Assembly (NCBI RefSeq): GCF_001455965.1
Contig: NZ_LKKO01000023.1
Span: 22,040 to 86,039 of the forward strand
Direction: 5' to 3'
Source: Methylobacterium sp. GXS13
GTDB lineage: Bacteria; Pseudomonadota; Alphaproteobacteria; Rhizobiales; Beijerinckiaceae
DNA: 64,000 bases
Shown: piece by piece, positions 44,470 to 53,347 of the stretch
How positions within the stretch are numbered: position 1 is the first letter of the stretch
How the letters are laid out: each line of letters opens with the position of its first letter
Notes under the pieces: model-generated
Seen by the model: the letters and a program-made list of their open reading frames with translations, nothing else
Told to the model about the DNA's origin: nothing
The model's database searches: none
Position numbers and translations under genes: made by a program

Positions 44470-45942
44470 TCAGGCACCGAGGCCGCCCACGCAGAGGTAC
44501 TTGGTGTTCAGGTAGTCATCGATGCCCTGGTAGGAGCCCTCGCGGCCAAGGCCAGATTCCTTCACGCCGCCGAAGGGCGCGACCTCGGTGGTGATGATGC
44601 CCTCGTTGATGCCGACCATGCCGTATTCCAGCGCCTCGGCGACCCGGAAGGTGCGGCCGAGATCGCGGGTGTAGAAGTAGCAGGCCAGCCCGAACTCGGT
44701 GTCGTTGGCCATTCGGATGGCCTCGGCCTCGTCGCGGAACCGGAACAGCGGCGCCAGCGGGCCGAAGGTCTCCTCGCGGGCCACCGCCATGTCGGGGGTC
44801 GCGCCGGTGATCACCGTCGGCTCGAAGAACTGGCCGCCGAGCGCGTGGCGATGGCCGCCCGCGATCACCCGGCCGCCCTTCTCGAGCGCGTCGCGGATAT
44901 GGGCCTCGGTCTTCTCCACCGCGGCCATGTCGATCAGCGGCCCCTGGGCGACGCCCTCCTCGATGCCGTTGCCGACCTTCAGGCGGTTGGCCGCTTCTGC
45001 CATCTTGTCGGCGAAGGCGTCGTAGATCCCGTCCTGCACCAGGAAGCGGTTGGTGCAGATGCAGGTCTGGCCGGAATTGCGGTACTTGGCGAGCATCGCG
45101 CCGGCCACCGCCCGGTCGAGATCGGCGTCGTCGAACACGATGAACGGCGCGTTGCCGCCCAATTCCATCGAGACTTTCTTAACCGTGTGCGAGGCCTGCT
45201 CGAGCAGCACCTTGCCGATCTCGGTGGAGCCGGTGAACGTTATTTTTTTGACGTGCGGGTTGCCGGTCATCTCACCGCCGATGGCCCGGGCCGAGCCGGT
45301 GAGGATGCTGACCGTCCCGGCCGGGAAGCCGGCCTTCTCGCACAGCACGCCCCAGGCGAGGCCGGACAGCGGGGTCTGCGAGGCCGGCTTGATCACGATC
45401 GGGCAGCCGGCCGCGAGCGCCGGGGCAATCTTGCGGGCGATCATCGAGGACGGGAAGTTCCAGGGGGTGATCGCCGCGACGACGCCCACGGGCTCCTTGG
45501 TCACCAGGATCTTGCGGTCGCCCCAGGGGGAGGGGATCACGTCGCCGTAGACGCGACGCGCCTCTTCGGCGAACCAAAGCACGTAGGCCGCCGACATCGC
45601 GACCTCACCGCGGGATTCGGCAAGCGACTTGCCCTGCTCGGCGGTGAGGATCTGGGCCAGGTCCTCCTGATTCTCGGTGACCAGGGCGGCGAGCTTGCGC
45701 AGCAGCACGGCGCGCTCGTTGGCGGTCTTGGCGCGCCAGGCCGGATAGGCGTCATAAGCCGCCTGGATCGCTTGGGCCGTCTCTTCGGCGCCGGCATTCG
45801 GCACCCGGGCGATCACCGCGCCGGTGGCGGGATTGGTGACATCGATGGTGCCGGACCCGGCCTTCGACCATTCCCCGCCGATCAGGCAGGCTTCGACCAG
45901 CAGGCTGCGGTCCTTCAAGGTAAGTGTATCGGACTCAGGCAT
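44470..45942 (-). CDS. gabD: succinate-semialdehyde dehydrogenase, NAD(P)-dependent
   Basis: The 490-residue aldehyde dehydrogenase has PWNFPSSMIARKIAPALAAG (cofactor site), FTGSTEIGKVL, general base Glu in MELGGNAPFIVF near residue 265 and nucleophile Cys in NSGQTCICTNRFLVQ near 299. The CxC arrangement and the C-terminal VAPFGGVKESGLGREG block are typical of GabD, which oxidises succinate semialdehyde to succinate. It overlaps the CoA-transferase gene by eight bases and is last in the minus-strand PHA cluster. GabD is the best match, though related semialdehyde dehydrogenases cannot be fully excluded. Confidence 0.88.
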   Translation of the reverse strand: MPESDTLTLKDRSLLVEACLIGGEWSKAGSGTIDVTNPATGAVIARVPNAGAEETAQAIQAAYDAYPAWRAKTANERAVLLRKLAALVTENQEDLAQILTAEQGKSLAESRGEVAMSAAYVLWFAEEARRVYGDVIPSPWGDRKILVTKEPVGVVAAITPWNFPSSMIARKIAPALAAGCPIVIKPASQTPLSGLAWGVLCEKAGFPAGTVSILTGSARAIGGEMTGNPHVKKITFTGSTEIGKVLLEQASHTVKKVSMELGGNAPFIVFDDADLDRAVAGAMLAKYRNSGQTCICTNRFLVQDGIYDAFADKMAEAANRLKVGNGIEEGVAQGPLIDMAAVEKTEAHIRDALEKGGRVIAGGHRHALGGQFFEPTVITGATPDMAVAREETFGPLAPLFRFRDEAEAIRMANDTEFGLACYFYTRDLGRTFRVAEALEYGMVGINEGIITTEVAPFGGVKESGLGREGSYQGIDDYLNTKYLCVGGLGA

Positions 45943-47947
45943 TCAACGGTTCCTTCGGCGGCTGCGGCCTGTCCGGCTGAGACAGGGCCGTCCGCGACTT
46001 GAGGGGCACGCTCTGGGCCGTATTCCTCGCCTGCGCCTCGGCTTTTGTCTCGAAGACATGCGGAGCCAGATCGCGGCTCGCCAACGAGGCACCGAGTTTC
46101 AATCGCAAGAACGCGCTGGTCGTGTAGCGCGATGCCGTCTCGTAGTACCGGTTTTCCAGATAAGCGATCGCCGAGAAATAGGCATCGCTCACCGTCGGGT
46201 CGATCTCGAACCCGTCGTAATTGGCGATCAAGTGGACCTTGCGGCCGATCTCCTGGCAGGCGCGCTCGTATTCCCGGCGCACCAGCTCGACGTCATCGAT
46301 GGTCCGGACCTGAAAGCCTTCGAGGTTCGAGAACAGGATGTTCCGCTCCCGGTCGTAGCTGATTCGCTCCGACAGCGAGAGCCCGAGGAGCCAGGGCTCC
46401 AGCCCCATCACGGCATCGCGGAACAGCCGCGGATCCATGGGCTTCGGGTCCTGCACGATCGGCGCAAACCCCATCTGCCCGAGGATGTCGCGCTCGATGT
46501 CGATCCCGGGGGCGACCTCGGCGAGCTCCATGCCGGCCCTGGTCCGGCGAAACACGCAGCGCTCGGTCACGTAGAGCACGGGCTGTCCGCGCTCGGCCGC
46601 ATAGGCACCCGAGAAGGTCACCTGCTCAACCGCGGCGATGAACTTCCGAGAGCGCCCCTCAGTCACGATCCGGATGCCGTCGCCCTCGACCACCACCTCC
46701 AGCCCGTCGGCCGTGAAGGTGCCGGCGAAGACCAGGCTTTTCGCATTCTGCGAAATGTTGATGAACCCGCCGGCGCCGGCGAGCCGCTTGCCGAAACGGC
46801 TGACATTGACGTTGCCCTCCGCGTCGCATTGCGCGAGTCCCAGGCAGGCGAGATCAAGCCCGCCGCCGTCGTAGAAATCGAATTGCTGGTTCTGGTGCAG
46901 CACGGCCGCCGGGTTGAGGGCGGCGCCGAAATCGAGCCCGCCCTGCGGCAGTCCGCCGATCACCCCGGGCTCGGCGATCAGCGTCAGGTATTTCAGCACC
47001 CGCTCCTCGGCGGCCACCGCCGCGACGCCCTCCGGCATGCCGATGCCGAGGTTGACCACGCCGCCCGGGGGCAGCTCGAAGGCGCAGCGCCGGGCGATGA
47101 CCTTGCGGGCGTCGAGCGGGATCGGCGGGATCCGGTCGAGGGGCACGCGCTGACGGCCCGTGAAGGCGTGGTTGTAGGCGGTGCCGTAGGTCTGACGGTG
47201 GTTCTCCGGCTGGCTCAGCACCACGCAATCGACCAGCACCCCGGGCACCTGCACCTCGCGGGGGGCCAGCGAGCCGGCCTCCGCCAGGCGCTCGACCTGG
47301 GCGATGACGAAGCCGCCCGAGTTCTTCGCCGCCATGGCGGCGGCGAGATTGTCGAGGGTGAGCGCTTCGCGCTCCATGGTGATGTTGCCGGCCGGATCCG
47401 CCGTGGTGCCGCGGATCAGCGCGATGTTCACCGGGAACGCCTTGTAGTGCAGCCAGGACTCGCCGCCGAGCTCGACCACGCTGACCAGGTCTTCCTGGGT
47501 GACGGCATTGAGCTTGCCGCCCTCGAGCCGCGGATCCACGAAGGTGCGCAGGCCCACCTTGGTGATGTGGCCCGGCGTGTGGGCGGCGATCTCCCGGTAG
47601 AGATGCGACACCACCCCCAGCGGCAGGTTGTAGGCCTCGATCTGGCCGTCGATCGCCATTTTGGCGAGCTTGGGCACGAGCGCCCAATGGCCGCCGACGA
47701 CGCGACGCACCAGCCCGGGGATCGCCAGCCGGTTGAGGCCGCGCTCCTTGCCGTCGCCGGGCGCGGCCGCGAACATCAGCCCGAGCCCGTGCGGCCCCTG
47801 GCCAGCCTCGAACCGCCGGGCAAGCGCCAGGATCAGCTCGTCCGGCGTGCCGATGCCGACGAAGCCCGAGACCGCGACCATGTCGCCGTCCTGCAGGATG
47901 GCGAGCGCCTCGTCGGCGCTGACGATCTTGTTCTTCAGGCTGCCCAT
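45935..47947 (-). CDS. acyl-CoA : carboxylate CoA-transferase, fused alpha-beta (family I)
   Basis: The 670-residue protein joins both subunits of a family I CoA-transferase. The alpha half has VAVSGFVGIGTPDELILALA; the beta half has GGVVNLGIGMPEGVAAVAAE and the catalytic Glu in TLIAEPGVIGGLPQGGLDFG. A C-terminal extension (about 120 residues after FSNLEGFQVR) resembles acetate/acetoacetyl or propionate CoA-transferases of the fused PCT type. It would charge a hydroxy acid with CoA taken from acetyl-CoA or succinyl-CoA. Between phaC and gabD, a 4-hydroxybutyrate substrate is plausible but not proven. The start is the ATG at 47947. Confidence 0.85.
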   Translation of the reverse strand: MGSLKNKIVSADEALAILQDGDMVAVSGFVGIGTPDELILALARRFEAGQGPHGLGLMFAAAPGDGKERGLNRLAIPGLVRRVVGGHWALVPKLAKMAIDGQIEAYNLPLGVVSHLYREIAAHTPGHITKVGLRTFVDPRLEGGKLNAVTQEDLVSVVELGGESWLHYKAFPVNIALIRGTTADPAGNITMEREALTLDNLAAAMAAKNSGGFVIAQVERLAEAGSLAPREVQVPGVLVDCVVLSQPENHRQTYGTAYNHAFTGRQRVPLDRIPPIPLDARKVIARRCAFELPPGGVVNLGIGMPEGVAAVAAEERVLKYLTLIAEPGVIGGLPQGGLDFGAALNPAAVLHQNQQFDFYDGGGLDLACLGLAQCDAEGNVNVSRFGKRLAGAGGFINISQNAKSLVFAGTFTADGLEVVVEGDGIRIVTEGRSRKFIAAVEQVTFSGAYAAERGQPVLYVTERCVFRRTRAGMELAEVAPGIDIERDILGQMGFAPIVQDPKPMDPRLFRDAVMGLEPWLLGLSLSERISYDRERNILFSNLEGFQVRTIDDVELVRREYERACQEIGRKVHLIANYDGFEIDPTVSDAYFSAIAYLENRYYETASRYTTSAFLRLKLGASLASRDLAPHVFETKAEAQARNTAQSVPLKSRTALSQPDRPQPPKEPLNA

Positions 47948-47980
47948 GCAGTCATCCTCGGAGCCTGGGGTGCTCGCGTC

Positions 47981-48154
47981 TCCCTCCCCCCTCTGCGGGG
48001 GAGGGTGGCTCGTGCGTCAGCAGGGGTTGGGAGAGGGGAGCGACGGTGCAGAACAGGACACCGGCCGTCATGAAGGCGGCGCCTGCTCCGGAAACCGGGT
48101 TCCCCTCTCCCGCCCCCCTTCGGGGGCCACCCTCCCCCGCAGAGGGGGGAGGGG
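47981..48154. repeat. long inverted repeat (REP/BIME-like) splitting the PHA cluster
   Basis: A 29-base arm at 47981-48009 is complementary to 48126-48154 in 28 of 29 positions (core CTCTGCGGGGGAGGGTGGC). A second, inner pair, GGGAGAGGGGA near 48030 and TCCCCTCTCCC near 48101, is nested inside. Similar palindromes are common in intergenic space of Methylobacterium. It lies between phaC and the CoA-transferase gene and could attenuate or stabilise the operon mRNA. Confidence 0.75.
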
Positions 48155-48193
48155 AGCGGCTCCGACCTTGTCACGGATTGATAAGAGCGAATC

Positions 48194-49324
48194 CTACCCA
48201 CGCGCACCCAGCCAATCGGCGATGCCGGAGCCCAGCAACTTCTGCGCCTTGCCGCCGACGAAGACGCCGACATGGCCGCCGGGCAGGCCGAGCTCCGTGT
48301 AGTCGTCGGTGCCGATCTTGTCCTTGAGCGCCTGGGAGGTCGCGGGCGGGATGATGTGATCGTCTTGGGCGAAGACGTTGAGCACCGGGCAGGCGATGCG
48401 CTTCAGGTCGACCGTGCGGCCGCCGAGCACGAAGGTGCTCTGGACCAGCTTGTTGTCCTGGTAGAGGTCCTTGAGCCACTGCTTGGCCGCCTCGCCCGGA
48501 TGATCCGGGCGGTCGGCGATCCATTTCTCCATGCGCAGGAAATTCAGAAACTTCTTCTTGTCGTCCAGGGCATCGAGCAAATCCAGGTTGTACTTCGTCA
48601 TGGTGCGCATCGGCGTCATCATCGAGAACACCGAGCCCATGAACGCCCCGGGCAGCGAGCCCTGGGCGTCGATCAGGCGGTCGACATCCTCGGGCGACAG
48701 GGAGCGGGTCCAGACATTGATGAAGCCGTGGCCGGCCCGGGTCTCGCGCGTATCGGCGTGGAAATCGATCGGCGTGATCGTCAGCACCATCGCGTTGACC
48801 CGCTCCGGGTAGAGCGCCGCGTAGCAGGTGGTGAAGACGCCGCCCTCGCAGATCCCGAGCAGGTTGATTGTTTCGCGCCCGACCGCCGCGCCGATGAAGG
48901 CGACGCACTCGGCGAGGTAATCGTCGACGTAGTCGTCGATGGTGACGTAGCGGTCGGCCCGGCCGGGATTGCCCCAATCGACCACGTAGAGGTCGAGGCC
49001 GAGATTGAGCAGGTTGCGAACCAGCGAGCGGTCCTCCTGCAGGTCCGCCATGGTGTAGCGGCCGATCAGCCCGTAGACGATCAGCACCGGCGGCAGGCCC
49101 TTGCTCTCAGCCAGCGGCCGGTAGCGGTAGAGCGAGACCTTGTCCTGGCTCCAGACCAAGTCCTTGGGCGTGGTGGCGATCTGCACGTCGGCGTCGCGCA
49201 CGTCCGAGAACAGCTTGGCGCCCGCGCTGATCCGGCGGCCGAGATCGGCGACCTCGGCCAGCATCTCGGCAGGGTTGAGGGGCAGCGGGGGGACGGGGGC
49301 CTTCGGGGCTTCCTGCTCAGCCAT
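48194..49324 (-). CDS. phaC: class III poly(3-hydroxyalkanoate) synthase subunit PhaC
   Basis: The 376-residue alpha/beta hydrolase matches class III PhaC in length. The nucleophile Cys159 lies in GICEGG, the lipase-like box of PHA synthases. Asp321/322 (NVFAQDDHIIP) and His351 (GGHVGVFVG) complete the triad. VYGLIGRYTMADLQEDRSLV and LYVVDWGNPGRADR are standard. It polymerises hydroxyacyl-CoA into granules with PhaE, whose gene overlaps its start by eight bases. Substrate is typically short-chain (3HB, 4HB). Confidence 0.93.
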   Translation of the reverse strand: MAEQEAPKAPVPPLPLNPAEMLAEVADLGRRISAGAKLFSDVRDADVQIATTPKDLVWSQDKVSLYRYRPLAESKGLPPVLIVYGLIGRYTMADLQEDRSLVRNLLNLGLDLYVVDWGNPGRADRYVTIDDYVDDYLAECVAFIGAAVGRETINLLGICEGGVFTTCYAALYPERVNAMVLTITPIDFHADTRETRAGHGFINVWTRSLSPEDVDRLIDAQGSLPGAFMGSVFSMMTPMRTMTKYNLDLLDALDDKKKFLNFLRMEKWIADRPDHPGEAAKQWLKDLYQDNKLVQSTFVLGGRTVDLKRIACPVLNVFAQDDHIIPPATSQALKDKIGTDDYTELGLPGGHVGVFVGGKAQKLLGSGIADWLGARG

Positions 49325-50144
49325 GAGCCGTCTCCGCTTCCTGCGCGACCGTGCCGTTCATCTTCGAGACCCGGGCGGCCTCCCGGCGCTCCCGGCGCAG
49401 GGCGCGGACTTCCCGCCGTAACTCAGTGAGGCTCTTGTGCACGTCGTCGAGCTCGGCCCGGGTCGGCTGCCCGTAGAAATCCGACAGGAAGGCCGAGAGG
49501 TCCTGCTGGGCGAGCCGCAGGTCGGTGGACGCCTTCAGCACCACACGCTGCGAGGCCAGGAACGCCTCGGAGCGCTGGACCTCCAGCAGGACGGCGTTGG
49601 CGGTCTCGGCCCAGCGGGTCATCATCTCCCGGGCGGAGCTGAACCCCTCGCCACGCTCGGCGCGGGCATTGGCCTCTTTCGCAAAAGTGCCGGCCGCCCG
49701 GGTCCAGGCCTCCAGCATCACCGCCTGGTGCTCGGCCTGCGCCCGCCGCAGCGCCGCCCAGGCGGTGAACAGCGCGCCGTAGCGCCGCTCGGTCTGCCAC
49801 AGGTCGGCCAATTGCGGGCCTTCCGACATCCGGGTGAGCGCCGCGTCGAACTCCGCAGAGCCGCCGAGCCAGGCCTGCGGATCGAAGATTCGGGCCAGCA
49901 CCGCCCCGGCGGTCGGGTCCGCCGCGCCAGCGCCGCCCTGCAGCGATGCGGTCAGGGTCTGCGACAGGGCGGTCGCCTCGTCGCAGGCCTGGGCGAGGTG
50001 ACTCTGTGCTGTGGCGAGGCCGGCGAGATCGGTCTGCGGCGGCGTTGGCCACGAGAAGCCCGGCGCCGCCCCGGGTGCGAAGAATCCCGCGCCGGCGCGG
50101 GTCCAGAACTCGCCCATCGCCTTGAACGCGTCGAACTGGTCCAT
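49317..50144 (-). CDS. phaE: class III PHA synthase subunit PhaE
   Basis: The 275-residue product has an extended N-terminal part, then a helical domain. It ends with YGQPTRAELDDVHKSLTELR REVRALRRERREAARV, the PhaE C-terminal box (class III synthases are PhaE-PhaC heteromers). It overlaps phaC by eight bases, which fixes the assignment. It has no catalytic residues of its own; it stabilises and activates PhaC. Confidence 0.88.
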   Translation of the reverse strand: MDQFDAFKAMGEFWTRAGAGFFAPGAAPGFSWPTPPQTDLAGLATAQSHLAQACDEATALSQTLTASLQGGAGAADPTAGAVLARIFDPQAWLGGSAEFDAALTRMSEGPQLADLWQTERRYGALFTAWAALRRAQAEHQAVMLEAWTRAAGTFAKEANARAERGEGFSSAREMMTRWAETANAVLLEVQRSEAFLASQRVVLKASTDLRLAQQDLSAFLSDFYGQPTRAELDDVHKSLTELRREVRALRRERREAARVSKMNGTVAQEAETAHG

Positions 50145-50203
50145 CTGGGCGCCCCTCCTCAGCGGTATCCGGCCTCCTTGGCGGGCCGGTTCTCAGGCGG
50201 CGC

Positions 50204-51379
50204 TCAGGCCGCCGGGTGCGCCTCGCCGAGCGCCTCGCTGTAGATCGCGTAGGCGTCGTCGTAGGTGACCTCGCGCGGGTTGTTCACGAGGAGCCGCGTC
50301 TGCTTCATCGCATCGGTGGCCATCCGCTCCAGATCTTTCTGCGCGACGCCGACCTCCGCGAGCGAGGCCGGGACCTTGCAGTCGCGGCAGATCGCGTCGA
50401 GGCATTCGACGAAGCGGGCGGCGGCCTCGGCCGGCGGCAGGTCGGGGGCGGCCGGGTCCAGGATCGGCGCCAGCTCGGCGTAGAGCGCCTCGGCGTGGGA
50501 CAGGTTGAAGCGCATCACCCCCATCAGCACCAGGGCGTTCGAGAGCCCGTGCGGCACGTGGAAGATCGCCCCGACGGGATAGGCCAGGGCATGCACCGCC
50601 GCCACCGGGGCGTTGGCGAAGGCCATGCCGGCGAGCATCGAGCCGAGCAGCACGCCGGAGCGCGCCTCGAGGTTCTTGCCGTCCGAGCAGGCGGTGCGGA
50701 TGTTGGCCGAGAGCAGCGCCAGGGCCTGCTTCGCGAGCTGGTCCGAGATCGGGTTCTTCTTGTTCTTGCTGGTGAACGCCTCGATGGCGTGGACCATGGC
50801 GTCGATGCCGGTGGCCGCGGTGACGGCGGCCGGCAGACCGAGCGTCAGCTCGGGATCGAGCACCGCCCAATCGGGCAGGAGCTTGGGCGCGACCACGCCC
50901 TTCTTCTCGGTGGTCGGCGTCGTGACGATGGAGATGGGCGTCACCTCGGAGCCGGTGCCCGCGGTGGTCGGCACCAGGATCAGCGGCAGCCGGTCGCCTT
51001 TGGCGAGGCCGACGCCGTAGATCGAGTCCAGCGGCTCCTCGGATTTCGCCAGGTAGGCGACCAGCTTGGCGGTGTCGAGCGCCGAGCCGCCGCCGATCGA
51101 GAGGACGAGATCCGTCCCCAGCTCCCGGGCGCGCTTGGCCGCCGCCTCGATCACCGTGGAGGGCGGGTCGGCGACCACGTCCTCGTAGACGTCGAGGGTG
51201 ATGCCGGCCGCCGCCAGGGCGGATTCGGCGGCCTCGGTGAGGCCGGCCTTGCGCACGCCCTTGTCGGTCACGAGCAGGACACGCTTGGCCCCGAAGGTGC
51301 CGACGATCTCCGGCAGCTTCTTGGAGGCGCCGACCTCGAACAGGACGTTTGGGGTGGTCTGGAAGGTGAATGGATTCAT
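50204..51379 (-). CDS. iron-containing (group III) alcohol dehydrogenase
   Basis: The 391-residue enzyme has GGGSALDTAKLVAYLA (NAD binding), VPTTAGTGSEVTPISIV, and the metal ligands in GIDAMVHAIEAFTS (Asp and His), AAVHALAYP (His) and VPHGLSNA (His). These are complete, so it should be active. It lies between phaE and the TPP enzyme gene. Members of this family include 4-hydroxybutyrate dehydrogenase, 1,2-propanediol oxidoreductase and methanol dehydrogenase-like enzymes; in this context a succinate-semialdehyde / 4-hydroxybutyrate role is inferred. Confidence 0.87.
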   Translation of the reverse strand: MNPFTFQTTPNVLFEVGASKKLPEIVGTFGAKRVLLVTDKGVRKAGLTEAAESALAAAGITLDVYEDVVADPPSTVIEAAAKRARELGTDLVLSIGGGSALDTAKLVAYLAKSEEPLDSIYGVGLAKGDRLPLILVPTTAGTGSEVTPISIVTTPTTEKKGVVAPKLLPDWAVLDPELTLGLPAAVTAATGIDAMVHAIEAFTSKNKKNPISDQLAKQALALLSANIRTACSDGKNLEARSGVLLGSMLAGMAFANAPVAAVHALAYPVGAIFHVPHGLSNALVLMGVMRFNLSHAEALYAELAPILDPAAPDLPPAEAAARFVECLDAICRDCKVPASLAEVGVAQKDLERMATDAMKQTRLLVNNPREVTYDDAYAIYSEALGEAHPAA

Positions 51380-51422
51380 CGCAATGCCCCCTGATCGACT
51401 CTTCGAAATCTCTTCGAAGCGG

Positions 51423-53075
51423 TCACTCCGCCGGCTCGAAATGCTTCACCTTTTCGCGCAATTCCTCGACCAGCACGCGCGTGTTCTCCGAATAGTCGAT
51501 CGGCACCGCGACGAGGTGCACGCCCCCTTCGGCGAAAGCACGGTCCAGGGTCGGGACGAGGTCGTTGACGGCTTCGACCCGGTGGCCCTTGGCGCCGTAG
51601 GATTGGGCGTAGAGCACGAAATCGGGATTGCCGAAGGTCATCCCGTAGTCGGCAAACTTATCGACCGCCTGCTTCCAGCGGATCATGCCGTAGGCCGAGT
51701 CGTCGAGGATCAGCACCACTAGGTTGAGCCTGAGCCGCACCGCGGTCTCCAGCTCCTGGCTGTTCATCATGAAGCCGCCGTCGCCGCACACCGCCATCAC
51801 CCGGCGGTTGGGGTAGAGCATCGCCGCCATCATGGCCGAGGGCAGGCCGGCGCCCATGGTGGCGAGCGCGTTGTCGAGGAGCAGCGTGTTGGCGACGTAG
51901 GTGCGGTAGTTCCGGGCGAACCAGATCTTGTACATGCCGTTGTCGAGGCACACGATCCCGTCCTCGGGGATCACCCGGCGCACGTCGCGCACCAGCCGCT
52001 GCGGCGTCACCGGGAAGCGGTCCTCGCCGGCCCGATCGGCGATATGGCTGAGGATGCGCTCGCGCAGGGGCAGCAGGGCCCCGGCGTTGGGCAGCTTGCC
52101 CTCCAGCTTGTCGGCGAGCAGCTTCAGGGTCGGCCCGAGGTCGCCGACCACCTCGGCATCGGGGTAATAGACCTGCTCGACATTGGCCGGCATGTAGCCG
52201 ATGTGCAGGACCTTCTGATCGGCCTGGCCCATGAAGAAGGGCGGCTTCTCGATCGTGTCGTGGCCGATCGCGATGATCAGGTCGGCCTTGTCGATCGCCT
52301 CGTGGACGTAGTCGCGCTCGGAGAGCGCGGCGGTGCCCATGTACAGGCTGGTGCCGCTGGCGACCGTGCCTTTGCCCATCTGGGTGGTGAAGAACGGGAT
52401 CTGCGTGCGCCGGACGAAGCCGCCGAGATCGCCCGTGGCCCGGGGCCGGCTGGCGGCGGCGCCGAGCATCACCAGCGGACGCTGGGCCTTGAGGATCATC
52501 GCCGCGGCCCGGTCGATCGCGGTGGGGTGGGCGACCGGGATGTCGATCGGGTGCGGCGGTACGACGTAAGCCTCGGCCTGCTCGGCCGCGATGTCCTCGG
52601 GCAGCTCCAGAAGCACCGGACCGGGCCGCTCCTCGGTGGCGACCCGGAAGGCGTCGCGCACGATGGTGGGGATCGACGAGGCGGAGACGATCTGCCGGGC
52701 CATCTTGGTGATCGGCTTCATCGAGCTGATCACGTCGACGATCTGGAACTTCGCCTGCCGCGAGGACAGGATGCCCTTCTGTCCGGTGATGATGATCATC
52801 GGCATCGCGCCGAGATGGGCATAGGCGGCGCCGGTGGAGAAGTTCAGCGCGCCCGGGCCCAGCGTCGAAAGGCACACGCCCGGCCGGCCTGTCAGCCGGC
52901 CATGGGTGGCGGCCATAAAGCTCGCCGCCTGCTCGTGACGGGTCAGCACCAGCTCGATCTTGGACGTGCGCAGCGATTCGACGACGTCGAGATTCTCCTC
53001 GCCGGGGATGCCGAAGATGCGGTCGACGCCCTCGTTCTCGAGGGCCGCAACGAGAAGATCTGAGCCCTTGGGCAT
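51423..53075 (-). CDS. TPP-dependent decarboxylase, acetolactate-synthase-like large chain
   Basis: The 550-residue protein starts MPKGSDLLVAALENEGVDRI and has the three-domain TPP enzyme fold. The first domain has the catalytic Glu48 in TRHEQAASFM and GRLTGRPGVCLSTLGPGALN; the last has GDGGFMMNSQELETAV followed by LILDDSAYGMIRWKQ. It is AlsS/IlvB-like but has no ilvH-type regulatory-subunit gene beside it. In cyanobacteria a similar ALS-like protein next to succinate-semialdehyde dehydrogenase is a 2-oxoglutarate decarboxylase, so that reaction is a strong alternative here. It is the first gene of the cluster. Confidence 0.85.
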   Translation of the reverse strand: MPKGSDLLVAALENEGVDRIFGIPGEENLDVVESLRTSKIELVLTRHEQAASFMAATHGRLTGRPGVCLSTLGPGALNFSTGAAYAHLGAMPMIIITGQKGILSSRQAKFQIVDVISSMKPITKMARQIVSASSIPTIVRDAFRVATEERPGPVLLELPEDIAAEQAEAYVVPPHPIDIPVAHPTAIDRAAAMILKAQRPLVMLGAAASRPRATGDLGGFVRRTQIPFFTTQMGKGTVASGTSLYMGTAALSERDYVHEAIDKADLIIAIGHDTIEKPPFFMGQADQKVLHIGYMPANVEQVYYPDAEVVGDLGPTLKLLADKLEGKLPNAGALLPLRERILSHIADRAGEDRFPVTPQRLVRDVRRVIPEDGIVCLDNGMYKIWFARNYRTYVANTLLLDNALATMGAGLPSAMMAAMLYPNRRVMAVCGDGGFMMNSQELETAVRLRLNLVVLILDDSAYGMIRWKQAVDKFADYGMTFGNPDFVLYAQSYGAKGHRVEAVNDLVPTLDRAFAEGGVHLVAVPIDYSENTRVLVEELREKVKHFEPAE

Positions 53076-53347
53076 GTGATGTCCCACCTGATGCGACGCC
53101 CGACGGCGCCGTTCGGTCCGCCCCTGATACACCCGCCACCATGTCGGTTTGATCCGCACGGATCGGGTCGGGACAGACGCCCTCCGCATAAGCGATCGGT
53201 TAGAGGACTGGCCTGTAAGGTGGTCAAGGGCCGTCACGAGCTGAATGGTCACAGAGTCGGGCCAATCCTATCGTGTACGGGGATGAAGCCGGCTCGGAAC
53301 GACCGAGTACGGTCAAGGTCTTCGTGCGTTCGGTTCGGCGGGAAATC

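Noticed and set aside
51423..53075. Calling this gene ilvB (biosynthetic acetolactate synthase)
   Set aside because: No ilvH neighbour, a changed metal-site motif and a PHA/semialdehyde context argue against the biosynthetic role.
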